Shown here piece after piece: positions 9,038 through 19,389 of a stretch of 64,000 nucleotides of DNA. Source of the stretch: Lunularia cruciata (taxonomy: Eukaryota > Streptophyta > Marchantiopsida > Lunulariales > Lunulariaceae). The notes under the pieces were generated by a model. It did no database searches. It saw only the letters and a list, made by a program, of their open reading frames with translations, and was not told the DNA's origin. Both the position numbers and the translations under genes were made by a program. The stretch is from positions 54,888,291 through 54,952,290 of the forward strand of contig OX419755.1 in the NCBI GenBank assembly GCA_948567375.1. Direction: 5' to 3'. Each line of letters begins with the position of its first letter. Position 1 is the stretch's first letter.

Positions 9038-10092
9038 TCAAGCAGAGTAATTTCTTTCAGCTGTATTTAGTTGGTGAGACACAAAGGCAATAGGATGTAG
9101 TCCATCTGGAAATTCTTGTTGCAACACAGCTCCAATTGCAAAGTTAGAAGCATCAAAATCAACCACACAAGGTAGTTGAGGATCATATGGTTGAAGAATG
9201 GGTCTTGAAGACACCATATGATTTAACTTCTGGAATGCTTCTTCATGCTTGGTGGTCCATTGGAAGCTCAAGTTCTTTCCTAAGAGGTCATTCAATAGTG
9301 CAACCACGTGAGCATAATAGTGGATGAACCGTCGGTAAAAACTGGCCAATCCATTGAATGCTCATACTTCGGTAGCATCCTTCGGGGTAGGCAATCAGTA
9401 ATGGCCTTGATCTTCTCTTCTTCCATCTTGATCCCCTCTGATGAGATCTTATGACCCAAGAAGGTAACCTCCTTCTCCCAAAAAGCACACTTTGACTTCT
9501 TGCAATAAAATTTCCACTGTCGTAGTTGTCTTAGGACTTCTTGCACATGATTCCTATGTTCTGCCTCTGTCCTACTATAAATTAGGATATCATCTAAGAA
9601 CACTACCACGGACTGATCCAATAGTCCCTCCAACACCCGATGCATCTGATCCATGAAGACCGCTGGAGCATTAGTGAGTCCGAAAAGTAGAACTCTCCAC
9701 TCAAAATGTCCATACCTTGTGCAAAAGGCAGTCTTTTGCACGTCCTCTCCTTCAATAGGAATTTGCAAATAGCCACTACGAAGATCTAGCTTGGAAAAGT
9801 GGCATGCTCCACTTAATTGATCAAGCAGGTCATCGATCCAAGGCAAGGGATATGCATTATTCACGGTTTGCTTATTGAGCTCACGGTAATCAATACAGAA
9901 ACAAAGTCCGCCATCCTTCTTTGGAACAAATAGTACCGGTGCTCCCCACTGGGAGGTACTATGTCGTATGAAATCCTTCTCCAACAACTCTGTAAGTGTT
10001 GTTTGCAACTCCTCCAACTCCTTTGGTGAGAGCCGATAGATTGGTCTACTCACTGGAGTACTCCCTAGCAATAACTTGATCTTGAAAGGCAT
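9038..10092 (-). pseudogene. Element C reverse transcriptase and RNase H
   Basis: Frame 9292-10092 is a nearly full [68 protein letters not shown], and the catalytic box [12 protein letters not shown] (about 9570-9605) with both aspartates kept. A frameshift near 9360-9400 leads to frame 9038-9349 with [10 protein letters not shown] and the RNase H start VVDFDASNFAIGAVLQQ. Upstream, a single TGA (10093-10095) separates RT from the protease linker in the same frame. Confidence 0.92.
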
Positions 10093-10240
10093 ACCTCAAT
10101 CAGAGGGTAATCCCTTTGGCAGATCATTCGGAAAAACATCTGCAAACTCTTGAACTATCCAATCAACCGTTGCTTGATGCAGCACTTGGCCCTCCTCAGA
10201 TTGTTCTTGTGCAATTGGCTTGATCCACACCACGAATACA

Positions 10241-10420
10241 GACTTATCTTCCTCCAAAGCTTGCTCTATGGCTGCTTCATTAACAAACTTCCCTTCTAGG
10301 GACTCATCTCTCTTCCAAGCTTGCTCTATGGTTGGCTTCTTGGAAAACTTCTCATCTTGGGACTCATCTCCCTTCCAGATTTGCTCTATGGCTACCTTCT
10401 CAACAAACTTCCCATCTTGG
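10241..10420 (-). repeat. Three 60-bp tandem repeats in the protease-RT linker of C
   Basis: Units 10241-10300, 10301-10360 and 10361-10420 share TTGCTCTATGG and GACTCATCT blocks at exactly 60-base spacing, keeping the frame. The older relative E has a single unit at about 25836-25905. Confidence 0.88.
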
Positions 10421-10886
10421 GACTGACTGTTCTTAGGTGTCTTACTCAGAGGTGCCAGACAACCTAATCGGAAATTCCTACCTTGGTGTTGTACTTGAAT
10501 TTGACGTCGGGTCCAATCAAATTGAACCTTATGACGTTCAAGCCAAGGTAGACCTAGAATGATATCATAGTATAGAGGTGCCACTACAAACCTCATACAC
10601 TCCAAATACTCCTTCCCAATCTTGAAGGTAACAGGATGCGAGGTGCGGAATGTAGAACCTTTTCTACCATCTGCCATCATCAAACTACTTCCAATCACTG
10701 GCTTGATAGGAATACCCAATTCCTTTACTACTTGCATAGACATGCAATTCTTTGAACTTCCAGAATCAAGCAAAATCTTACAACCCCGATTAGATATCGT
10801 ACCTTGCAAGTGAAGCAAACTTGCATAGGTCGAGCCTTCAAGCCCATTGGAACTAATCAAGCTCCTAGTAGGCGGCTCAAAATCTC

Positions 10887-11792
10887 CTATTGGGATTCTT
10901 TGTTTCCCTGATCATTCTTTTCCCCAAACTCCATCTGGGCAACTTGTTGAGATCGCCCATTCCTAAGTGGACATTCAGCAATGCAATGTCCAACTTGGCA
11001 ACAATAAAAGCAACCTCTATTTTGTCTTAATCTTTCTCTATCTGCTGTGCCAAGTGGTATTCGTTGGATAGCATCAATCTCCATTGGTATCAGTTCTTCC
11101 ACTTGTGCATAGTGTACTGGTAGGCTTTGTGCAGGTCGAGGTCAAGACCAATTTGTCGCAACCAAGGAATCAAAATGCTTAGCCAATTGCATAGCTTCTT
11201 CTACGTTTTGTGGCTCCCGCATGGTCACCTCCAATTTTGTTTGTGACTTCAATCCTTGCACAAATTGATCCAAAACTTCACCTTCTTGGATATCTAGAAT
11301 TTGCATGATAATGTTCTGAAATTGTGTGATGTAGCTTCTCACTGAGCCAATCTGCCTCAACTCTGCCAATTTATCTTGTGCGGCTCGGGTGGCATTTATC
11401 ATTTGAAATTGACCAAGTATTGCATCTTTGAATTCTGCCCATGTCAAAATTGGTGTAACAATTTGTCGTTCAGCTCTTTCTACTCAAAATTGCCACCAAA
11501 GTTTTGCCATGCCATCCAATTGGCTAGAAGCCAAGAGAATTTGTTTCCGCTTGTCTTGAAGATTGGTGGCTTCAAAGTAACGTTTGCATTCAAACACAAA
11601 ATTCTCCACTGTGCTTAGAAGATTCTTGCCTTCAAACACCTTGGGTTTTGGAAATTGAATGTAATCTTCTCCATCTCGAACTGGCGCTCTGTCTATCTGT
11701 TCTCATCGTTGCTGGTCTCGTTTATCCAACAATCGAGTAAGATGCTCGATTTGTTGTTGCATTGCAAAGATAACATCCGGTATTGCCGCCAT
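10887..11792 (-). pseudogene. Element C gag with CCHC zinc knuckle
   Basis: The frame starts at ATG 11790-11792 (MAAIPDVIFAMQQQIEHL), chosen because E has a matching start at 21577. It stays in one frame to TAG at 10887-10889. Three internal stops break it (near 11705, 11485 and 11140), each next to otherwise good gag sequence. The capsid-like core is TWAEFKDAILGQFQ to QFVQGLKSQTKLEVTM. The nucleocapsid knuckle is CFYCCQVGHCIAEC (C-x2-C-x4-H-x4-C). Gag would build the particle and bind RNA. The stop at 11139-11141 is a plausible CGA to TGA change. Confidence 0.88.
10902..10908 (-). promoter_or_regulatory. Putative -1 ribosomal frameshift heptamer at gag-pol junction of C
   Basis: The minus strand reads G GGA AAC in the gag frame, the canonical X XXY YYZ form. 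Pol is in exactly the -1 frame (GGG AAA CAA) and gag stops 12 bases further on. An arm pair GAGCC/GGCTC downstream could form a stem. The related element E has TGGAAAC here (25373-25379). Confidence 0.6.
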
Positions 11793-12049
11793 CACTACTA
11801 CTCTATTCCACTACACTCAATTTATCTAGTTGATTAACACATAGATACAACACGTCCACCGTTCTCCATAAGTTACAATTGGAAGTATCAAAGGTTCCTC
11901 TAACACGGTGATCATATGTAGAAAATCTTGCCCAGAGTGCGAGGTGATGAATTGTGTGAAACAATGCTTTGGTAATATCTGGACATGAAAGTCCCAATGG
12001 TTTGGTGGAAGTGGATTTGGTGTCCATAAATTCCATCCATCCCATTCTT

Positions 12050-12061
12050 GCTCTGATACCA
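12050..12061 (-). other. Primer-binding site of element C (initiator tRNA-Met)
   Basis: The minus strand reads TGGTATCAGAGC, one base inside the 5' LTR end ...TTTTTTACA. Confidence 0.93.
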
Positions 12062-12062
12062 A

Positions 12063-12487
12063 TGTAAAAAACCAAATCCGAGGAGAGAAATAGGAGAATA
12101 GAAACTCACATTGGGATACTTGAATGAGGGAAAAATCCAAATGCCTAGCATGAGCTTTGGCTTTGGTATTTATAGGTAACATACAAGGCCCTTGAGAAGC
12201 TTCTCAAGAAGCTTCTTCAAGCCGCTTTCTTAGAGTGCAAGCCAAGTTAACTAGGAAGCTTCTCAAGAAGCTTCCTTCTAGAAGCCGCCTACTTGGCGTG
12301 CAAGCTAAGCTAGTTGGAAGCTTCTAGAAGCTTCCTTCTAGAAGCTACTTACTTAAGATGCAAGCTAAGCTAACCGGGAAGCTTCCCAAGAAGCTTCCTA
12401 GATATTTTCGGAATATTCTAGGCTAATTTGTCTTATGTGTTACTTCGTGAGCCCAATTGACTTTGTCGCTAATTCCATATTGTTACA
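12063..12487 (-). repeat. 5' LTR of element C
   Basis: Matches 6837-7262 over its whole length. The HSE-like four-unit array is at 12317-12334 and the TATA box at 12167-12176. Followed on the right by target duplication copy GAGGA. Confidence 0.93.
12317..12334. promoter_or_regulatory. Heat-shock-element-like array in C 5' LTR
   Basis: GAAnnTTCnnGAAnnTTC, identical in layout to 7091-7108. Flanking dyads at about 12195-12290 and 12375-12395 add further GAA/TTC units. Confidence 0.5.
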
Positions 12488-12492
12488 GAGGA
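12488..12492. repeat. Target-site duplication GAGGA, right copy (element C)
   Basis: Identical to 6832-6836. The sequence then continues as the B/D LTR (TCTCCGCCAAGG). Confidence 0.92.
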
Positions 12493-13122
12493 TCTCCGCC
12501 AAGGAAGCTCCACCATTGGATTAGGGACACAGATAGGTGACATGTCAACAAGCTCCACCCTTGGATTACTTACTTGGATGGGTGACATGTCTGGTCTAGG
12601 TCCTATCTGGTTGGTCAAACAAGCTTTGACCAGAGCAAATCTTTTAGGGAATCTTCCTGTAGGAATCTTAGAATCACATAAGGTACCGTTGGAAAGCTCT
12701 TGACAAGACAAAGCAGGGGTGAGGGAAGGCTTGCCTTTTTTGTGTTGGGGGGGATTTGCACATTTTCGAGGCCTAATTCATCCGTTTAGGCCTCCGAAAT
12801 TGCCTTCAAAGATTTCAGGCATATTTTGGTTCCTACTCTATTAGTAGAAGTCCCCTTTTGGTGATACCTCTTTCTGATCTGTTTAGTCCATCATGTGTAA
12901 CATCCTTCCTGATGTTACCAACCCAATTTTCATCTTTAAATCATATGTCTAGCTATTGGTTCTAAGGTTCTCAAGTCTATTTCGGTTTCTGCCCTATTTG
13001 TAGAAGTACTCTTTTGGTGATACTTCTATCTGATCTATTTTCACCATCATGTATAACATCATTCTAGATGTTACCAAACCGAATTTCACATCTAGATCAT
13101 ATGGCTAGCTCTTGGTATTACA
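12493..13122 (-). repeat. Shared B/D-family LTR, right fragment
   Basis: Continuation of 6734-6836, ending GGTATTACA at 13122. It aligns with D's other LTR (18139-18735) and the copies at 35206-37028. In the minus orientation it is at once the 3' LTR of D, whose integrase ends just right of it, and the 5' LTR of B, whose primer site is just left of 6734. Confidence 0.85.
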
Positions 13123-14100
13123 CACAGATGCCTTTTTGGAGAATGCATTTGACCTCATACTCCTCCGCCTCATCAACCAAGGTTGGACAAGGTCAACTTT
13201 CTTGGATGGAAGAGAAGTGGGGTGGCCAGGGAGCATATCAACGTAATAAGGAAACATGAAACACTAGGTGGATCTTCATATGTGGTGGTAGCTCAAAGTG
13301 ATAGGCCACGGTGCCAATGCAATGAAGGATGGAGAAAGGTCCAATAAAATGAGGTCTTAGCTTATGAGGACCAACTTACTTGAGGTTGGTGGTTGACAGC
13401 TAGACTTGATCTCCACATCAAACTATATGTGTTGACGGTGTGCATTTGCATACTACTTTTGCCAATTTTGAGTGATCTGCAACTTGTGCTTGGCTTGCTC
13501 CACCCCCTGTTGGATTCTAGTGTCTAGTGACAACATCAACCTTGGTAGCCATCGGACAGACCTTCATCAAGCTTGAAGGTGTGAAAGGATGCTCTTCATA
13601 CATGAGGAAGAACGGTGTAACCTGTGTGGAGGCATTCACCAAATTGTTGTAAGAAAATCCCACCAATGGGAGTAAGGTGTCCCAACTCTCTTACTCATCC
13701 AAAGTAAAGCCCAAAAGCATGTCCTCAATAGTGCAATTTTCCCTCTCAGTTTGTCCATTAGTATGTGGATGGTAAGTTGTAGACATAGCCAATTTGGTTT
13801 TGAAGAACCCAAAGAGTGTTCTCCAAAACAAACTAGTGAATTGAGTGCCTCTATCTATGATGAGCACTCAAGACAAGCCATGATGGGAAAAGACTACATC
13901 AAAGTACAATTGAGCTAGTTGTGGGGCAGTCACATCCTTAGTGGTAGGACATACATGAACCATTTTGTTGAGTTGGTCCACAAAGACTATGATGGAATCA
14001 AACCCAAAGGTAGTCTTGGGCAATTCACAAACCAGATCCATGCTTACTTATTCTCAAAGTTGTGAGGGAGTGGGTTAGGTTGGAGGGGTCCTGTGGAAGC
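13123..14100 (-). pseudogene. Element D integrase core and C-terminus, truncated chromodomain
   Basis: Minus-strand core pieces are FDSIIVFVDQLNKMVHV, LIIDRGTQFTSLFW and HPHTNGQTERENCTIEDML, so all three acidic residues are readable. They are followed by VGFSYNNLVNASTQVTPFF and the GPY/F module ([23 protein letters not shown]). At about 13125-13175 the text DEAEEYEVKCILQKGI is the start of a chromodomain that ends at the LTR edge, 13122. Several stops interrupt the frame. Confidence 0.82.
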
Positions 14101-15700
14101 TTGATTAGAAGCCTTATTTTGTTGTGAAAGTAGGCAACTTTGAACATATTTTCTTGTCAAATTAGGCAACTTCCAACATATTCCATCCCATCATTTCTCA
14201 TCTTGGGCTAATAGTAATGGCGTTTGATTGCATCCAAGGTCTTGTCCATTCCAACGTGACATGCAATGGCAGAATCATGACATTCCGCTAGGATGGTGGT
14301 TCTTAGATCAGTATCATTTGGGATCCACAACTTACCATCACGAAAGGTGAGTCCTTGGGTGCTGGTGATGCCTTTGGATGATTGAGCACATACAATCTAT
14401 GGATTAGTTTTTGTAGCAGTAAGAATCTTAGGCCAAAATTCAAGGTTCATTTTGATTTCCACCACCAAATTGTTTGCCATTGGCATTTGGGTGAATGCAT
14501 CTGCAAGTTGCTTCTTGCCCTCCACATATATGATTATCATGTTGAATTGTTGTCTCCACTTTGCCCACCAAATCTATTGACAAGAAAGATCTTTTTGTGT
14601 CTTGAGGTAGACTAGAGGTTTGTGGTCTATCTCTACCAAAAATGCCTTCTCACCTAGATAGTGCTTCCAACGCTTGGTTTCAAGGACAACGGCTTGCTCT
14701 TCTTGTTCAAGGTATGATAGTTGCATTATGCCGGTAGCAACTTATGAGAGAAATATGCAATTGGATGCCATCCATCCTACCATTCTTGTTGTAGGACTGC
14801 TCTTATTGCTACACCTTATACATTTGTAGCCATCTTGATTGGATGTTTTGGGTCATACCATTTCAAGATTGGTGCATGTAGTAATACATCTTTTAATTCC
14901 TAAAAGGTGAATTCTTGTGCGGTTCCCCATATCCACCTCTTCTCCTTGCACAATAGTGTTGTTAGAGGTTGTGCCATCTAGGATAAGTCCTTGACAAATT
15001 GATGATAAAACCCTGTCAATCCCAAGAAACTCTTGAGTTGAGTTTGATCTTCTAGAGCAGTCCATTTTTGAATGACCTCTATTTTATTTATTTACACTTG
15101 GATACCCTCTACACTTACTCTATGCACTAAGTAGTCTATTTCAGATTTGCCAAACTTGCACTTTGAGATTTTGGCATACAATTGATTCTGTCACAAAATT
15201 GGAAGGACTTTTCATAGATATTGCTTGTGCTTTGTCAGCATCCTATTGTAGACTAAGATGTCATCAAGAAAAATGATAATAGATTTATCCAAGTATAGAA
15301 AAAATATGTCATTCATCAAACTCATGAAAGTGGTTAGAGCGTTGGTGAGGCTAAATGGTATCACCAAGTATTGAAAGTGACCATACCCTGTTTGAAGGCC
15401 GTTTTGTGTATGTTTTCTTTTGCAATCTTGATTTGGTTGTAACTACTCTGCAAATCAAGTTTGGTGAAGTGCCTTGCCCCCATTGAATTGATCAAACAAG
15501 TCATCCATGCAAGGTAATGGATATTTTTTCTGCATTATTTTTTGATTTAGCACTTGATAGTCAATGCACATGTGCATTGTTCCATCCTTCTTCTTCATAA
15601 ATAATATAGGAGCCCCATGTGCTTATACGTTGGGTTTGATAAACCCCTTCTACAACATATCCTCAATTTGATCCTTACACTCCTTCAACTCATGAGGTAA
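14101..15700 (-). pseudogene. Element D reverse transcriptase, RNase H and integrase N-terminus
   Basis: RT begins near 15690. The catalytic box reads SIIIFLDDILVYNRM on the minus strand at about 15230-15280, with both aspartates kept. RNase H pieces lie at 14600-14870 (AVLQQEW, WHPIAYFSHKLLPA). The integrase zinc module zone follows around 14200-14340. No frame longer than about 80 codons survives. Confidence 0.78.
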
Positions 15701-15739
15701 TAGTTGATATGGGGCTTACAAGGAGGTGTCTTCCCAAGA

Positions 15740-16448
15740 TCTATCTCAATTTTATGATCTACTTTCCTTTTTGTGGTAAACCTACGGGTAATTCATCCAA
15801 AAAGACATCTTGGAACTCATTAACTACATCTTTCAATTTCTCAAGAATTTGTCCATTGTGTTAGGCACTCTAGACTTCTCTTATTAAACCCATGAAAGAT
15901 CTATTTGTCTTACCAATAGATGTGGTCCTTATGATATATAGAGGCAACTCTTGCCTTTGTGATCTTCCTTTAATCCCAAAGATCTTCCATTGACTAGTTT
16001 TCACTACTTTCTTTCTCCAATCCACCATGGAGTTGAAGTGCTCTATCCACAACATATCTGAGATCACATCATAACAAGCTAGTTGTATCACTTGCCACTT
16101 GATTGCTTCTGGATACCCTCCTACAAAGAGTAATACCTTTCTAAGTAACAACTCAATCCTCTCTATCTGACCATTAGGTAACTCTACTTCATCCTTCTCA
16201 TCCTTCTCTAGTTCCATCCCCAACCTCATTGCAACAGAGTGAGACAAGAAATTCTTTGTTGCCGTAGAGTCTATCAACACTCTCATCGGATTGCCTTCTA
16301 GCATTCCATTTACAACAATTAATTGTGCATTTATCTTCCTTCTTTTTTCCACACTTTTCCTCTTCCTTCCCCCCCCCCCCCCCCCCCACCCCCCACTTTT
16401 ACTCTTCTTCACCAAGCCAATAAGGCTATAAGGTACATTTATTAGCAA
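15740..16448 (-). pseudogene. Element D protease
   Basis: Frame 15870-16448 covers the retropepsin domain. The active site is VLIDSTATKNF, where the usual DSGAT glycine is now threonine, so the enzyme would be dead even without the other lesions. GQIERIELLLRKV and DWRKKVVKTSQ match B's protease. The frame passes through a glycine run encoded by the poly-C tract at 16369-16394. Confidence 0.8.
16369..16394. repeat. Poly-C run (19 C, A, 6 C)
   Basis: A run of 19 C at 16369-16387, one A, then six C. The minus strand codes for glycines in D's protease lead-in. It is likely a slippage-expanded tract and its exact length may be uncertain. Confidence 0.85.
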
Positions 16449-17542
16449 TCTTCATTTTTTTATGTGGTTTCCATATCTTCCTCTTCAATTTGCCTCTCCA
16501 TGTGGTTAAGAGGTCACTTGTATGGAGGCTGAGGGCCTCTAAGATGACGAGCATGACAATTGATGGCTATATGCCCAATTTGGCCACAATTGTAACATTG
16601 TTGTTGTTCTGCTCAAGCCCCTTCTCCACATGGAACTCCTTTTCTCCTTTCTTTGAACCGTCCTTGTTCTCCTTGGAGAGGTGTTGCTCCTCTATCTTAG
16701 AACCAAATTTTTCTCAATTCCATAGGATTTGATCAACCAAAATGGTGTGTCTTGGCCCAATAGTTTTGCATTGGTGTTATTGCTTCACCTCCTCCAAGCG
16801 CCTCTTTTATTCTTTGGGTGCAGGCTATGGCTTCAAAAATAGTATGAGGATTTTGCACCATTACTTCTTGGTGAATTTTCTCTTTTAATCCTCTCTTGAA
16901 AATGTCAAAAGCTTTGATTGGACTCATATTGGTTATCAAAACCTATAGATCCAAAAATACCTCCATGTACTCTTATATGCTACTCTTTTGCCCCTAGAGT
17001 TTGGTTCAGGCCATTTGCATGGAATCCATAGATTGGAAATTCTTGAGCCGTCCTTCTTGCATGGCTGTCCAAGTGACCTCTCTTCCTTCTACCAACAATG
17101 ATCATTCCCAAACGTCATACCATGTGAGAGCTTTATCAATCAAGTATCCACACACAAACACACATGTAGAATGACCAATGATCTTTATTCTAAACAATCA
17201 AATGTATCGATTCATTCTTGAAATCCAATTTTCCACTACTCCCATGGAATGTTGTCCCTTGTAAGGCTCAATGTTGTACGTCTTTTTCATTCATAGCAAC
17301 AATGTGGCTTAGTTTTTTATTGGAATTGGTGTCATCAACATGCATACCTGTCCAAGTACTTTGATTGCTAGTGTTGGTTGTTGTGATGGCTCTCGTTCTT
17401 GAATTACTTGATCATTCTTGACAGTATGTATATGATTTTTGAATTCCTCCATGGTCATCTTGATTTCTTGAAACTCGTTCAACATCCCCTTTATTCCTTG
17501 CATCAACTCCTGCAATTGTGGATCCATGATTCCTACACACAA
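16449..17542 (-). pseudogene. Element D gag
   Basis: Starts near 17542 (IMDPQLQELMQGIKGMLNEFQEIKM), clearly homologous to B gag. The capsid middle is broken; one piece at 16733-16939 reads AFDIFKRGLKEKIHQEVMV. The knuckle CYNCGQIGHIAINC reads at about 16549-16592 with all four ligands. No continuous frame remains. Confidence 0.8.
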
Positions 17543-18125
17543 TTGATATTCAATTGCTACTTACTACTTAAATAAAGGGTTAGAATGATCACTTGAAAGG
17601 GTGCACAAACTATGGGGACTACTATTGGGACCTAAGAGGCTATCACTTGTTGATAATATTCCTGAACAAAATTGCAAACTACAAAATCTCTAAATATCAC
17701 TTTTGGTCTAACTACATAACAAATTTCTACTTGTGTGTTGAAAGGGTGAGGATTTAGTACATGCAAATCCATAACATCATAATAGAATGTAAATTGTCAA
17801 ATCCCACTCTTTATCAAATACAACCACATGTAGAATCATCAAGTTTGGTGAATTCATTACTCTATCCATGAATTTTGCTCCAAAGTGATTACTAGAGATA
17901 CTCTTATTTGCTGATGCTGGATGTACATAATCTTAATGTGGAATGGATTTAAGAATGGGAAACTAGGTGCAGGAAATTGTCCTCTTGGTACATCCATCCC
18001 ATCTGCTCTATAAAGCACTTCCTAAGTTTAGCAATTGCACTATGTTCTCCAGCTCAAATTATCCAGTTTCAATAGCTTGTGTTATTCCAAGAGGGGTGAT
18101 CCACTCTCTTGGGTTTAAACACCCA

Positions 18126-18137
18126 CTTTGATACCAT
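18126..18137 (-). other. Degenerate primer-binding site of element D
   Basis: The minus strand reads TGGTATCAAAGT, which matches the initiator tRNA-Met site at 10 of 12 positions, one base from the LTR. Confidence 0.7.
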
Positions 18138-18138
18138 T

Positions 18139-18735
18139 TTAATACTCCCAAGGAAAAGAGAACTCTCCAAGAGAGATACAAGAGAGAAAACACAAGTTTC
18201 ACATTCAATTCTTTGATGCACCAAAGGAGCATATTCTCTTTATTATATAACAAAGAGGATCCCTTCAAAGGGAGCTCCACCCTTGGATTAGATATATGGA
18301 TTGGTGACCTCTCAATGAGCTCCATCCTTAGATTAGTTGTTTGGATGGGTGACATGTCAGTCCTTGTCCTATCTAGTTGGTCAAACTGGTTTGACCAAAG
18401 GGAATCTTTAGGGAATCTTCTTGTAGGGAGCTCAAAATCACATGGTGAGGTATTGTTGGAAAGTTCTTGATGAGACAAATCATAGGGGGAAAAGGCAAGC
18501 CTCTTGGTCCTAAGGAGGAAGAATCTTTCCGTTTTTGAGGCCTAATTCATCTTTTTAAGCCTTCAAAATTGGCTCTAAAGTTTTCAGTCTATTTCTGACT
18601 TCTGTCCTATTAGTAGAAGTACTCTTTTGGTGACACCTCTATCTGATCTACCTAGCCCATTGTACACAACATCCTTCTAGATGCTACCAAGCCAATTTTC
18701 ACCTCTAGATAATATGTCTAGCTGCTTGTATTACA
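18139..18735 (-). repeat. 5' LTR of element D
   Basis: Runs from TTTAATAC (TGTAATAC mutated) to GTATTACA at 18735. It contains two 45-bp tandem units starting GAGCTCCA at 18272 and 18317, also seen in the other B/D LTRs. Confidence 0.83.
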
Positions 18736-19389
18736 CATTATTAACAAAAGATAAGAAGGTGTATTTTGGTAGCCATTTCACCTTGAATGCATCTTTTGTG
18801 TGGATGCTCATGGGACAAGAAGAAGTGGAGAAGATTAAAGAGAAGTATTCACACTTTTTGAATACAAAAGAAAAAAATACCCAAGAAACTTCATGCAATG
18901 GATCCTATGGAGAAGAGAAGAGTTTCAAATAGATGACAATATACTAAGGTTCTTCAAGAAGAGAACCTACTACACAATCTTATCAAAGGATGAAAATTAT
19001 CAATGAAGAACCTAAAAAGCCAAAACTTCTTGTAGTGTCCTTTGGACATTGATTCTTTGCAAAATGGTAGAGGAGAATAGAGTACCAAGTTAGAGGAAGA
19101 GATGGAAGTTCCTTAGGTAGAACAACCCAAAGATGAGGAGGATACAAAGATGGTAGATTAGGAAATCCTTATCAAACCAATTCTAGATGGGAGTGAGAAG
19201 CATTGTGGTAATAATTAGTGAGGAATTGCCAAAAATAGGAAGGGAAATGCAAAGAATGTCAAGAAAAGTATCTTTGACAAAGTTGTCTTCAAGAATGACA
19301 CATTCATAGAACCTAAAGAAGGTGGTACTCCCACTTTTTAAGTACTTGGAGTCTATTTTGCCATAATAGCCAATAGCAAAAAATTGCAT
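18736..19389. other. Intergenic repeat-like DNA without a supported gene
   Basis: Flank to the right of D's LTR. The only frame of note (minus, 19183-19389) has no recognisable motif and low-complexity A+T composition. It may be decayed repeat; no features are called. Confidence 0.5.

Larger units (their letters stand above)
10096..10916 (-). pseudogene. Element C protease and linker (pol N-terminus)
   Basis: The pol frame opens just after a TGA near 10914, overlaps the end of gag, and runs to 10096. The retropepsin active site is LLDSGSSKNC, with the catalytic Asp codon at about 10765-10767. The second motif is DIILGLPWLERHKVQFDW. Residues about 145-207 are three tandem 20-residue repeats built on a GKF...IEQ...DES pattern. 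The frame then reaches FADVFPNDLPKGLPSD, the conserved lead into RT. The pol frame is -1 relative to gag, with a GGGAAAC heptamer in the overlap. Confidence 0.88.
6837..12487 (-). mobile_element. Element C: complete Ty3/gypsy chromovirus (Reina/Tekay-like), 5.65 kb
   Basis: The best-preserved element. It has LTRs of about 425 bp at both ends (6837-7262 and 12063-12487), initiator tRNA-Met primer site, polypurine tract, gag with CCHC knuckle, protease, RT, RNase H, integrase and a C-terminal chromodomain, all on the minus strand. A perfect 5-bp duplication GAGGA flanks it, and removing it rejoins one B/D LTR. I count about 18 substitutions, mostly transitions, plus one indel between the LTRs. 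Coding is broken by a few stops and at least three frame changes, so it is recent relative to its neighbours but no longer autonomous. The short size and chromodomain suggest a Reina-like chromovirus. Confidence 0.93.
13123..18735 (-). mobile_element. Element D: Ty3/gypsy retrotransposon, same family as B
   Basis: Minus-strand order from right to left: 5' LTR (18139-18735), degenerate primer site, leader, gag, protease, RT, RNase H, integrase and the shared LTR. Heavily mutated throughout. The integrase carries a GPY/F module and the first dozen residues of a chromodomain, which is cut off at the LTR boundary. With B it forms a tandem of two internal regions sharing one LTR. Confidence 0.88.

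Noticed and set aside
10220-10426. Plus-strand Ser/Thr-rich frame with internal repeats
   Set aside because: Antisense image of the 60-bp repeats in element C's protease linker.
18213-18470. Plus-strand frame in D's LTR, with a similar one at 35270-35494
   Set aside because: Similar frames in two LTR copies arise from shared LTR sequence; no start context or known domain, and LTR identity explains the similarity.
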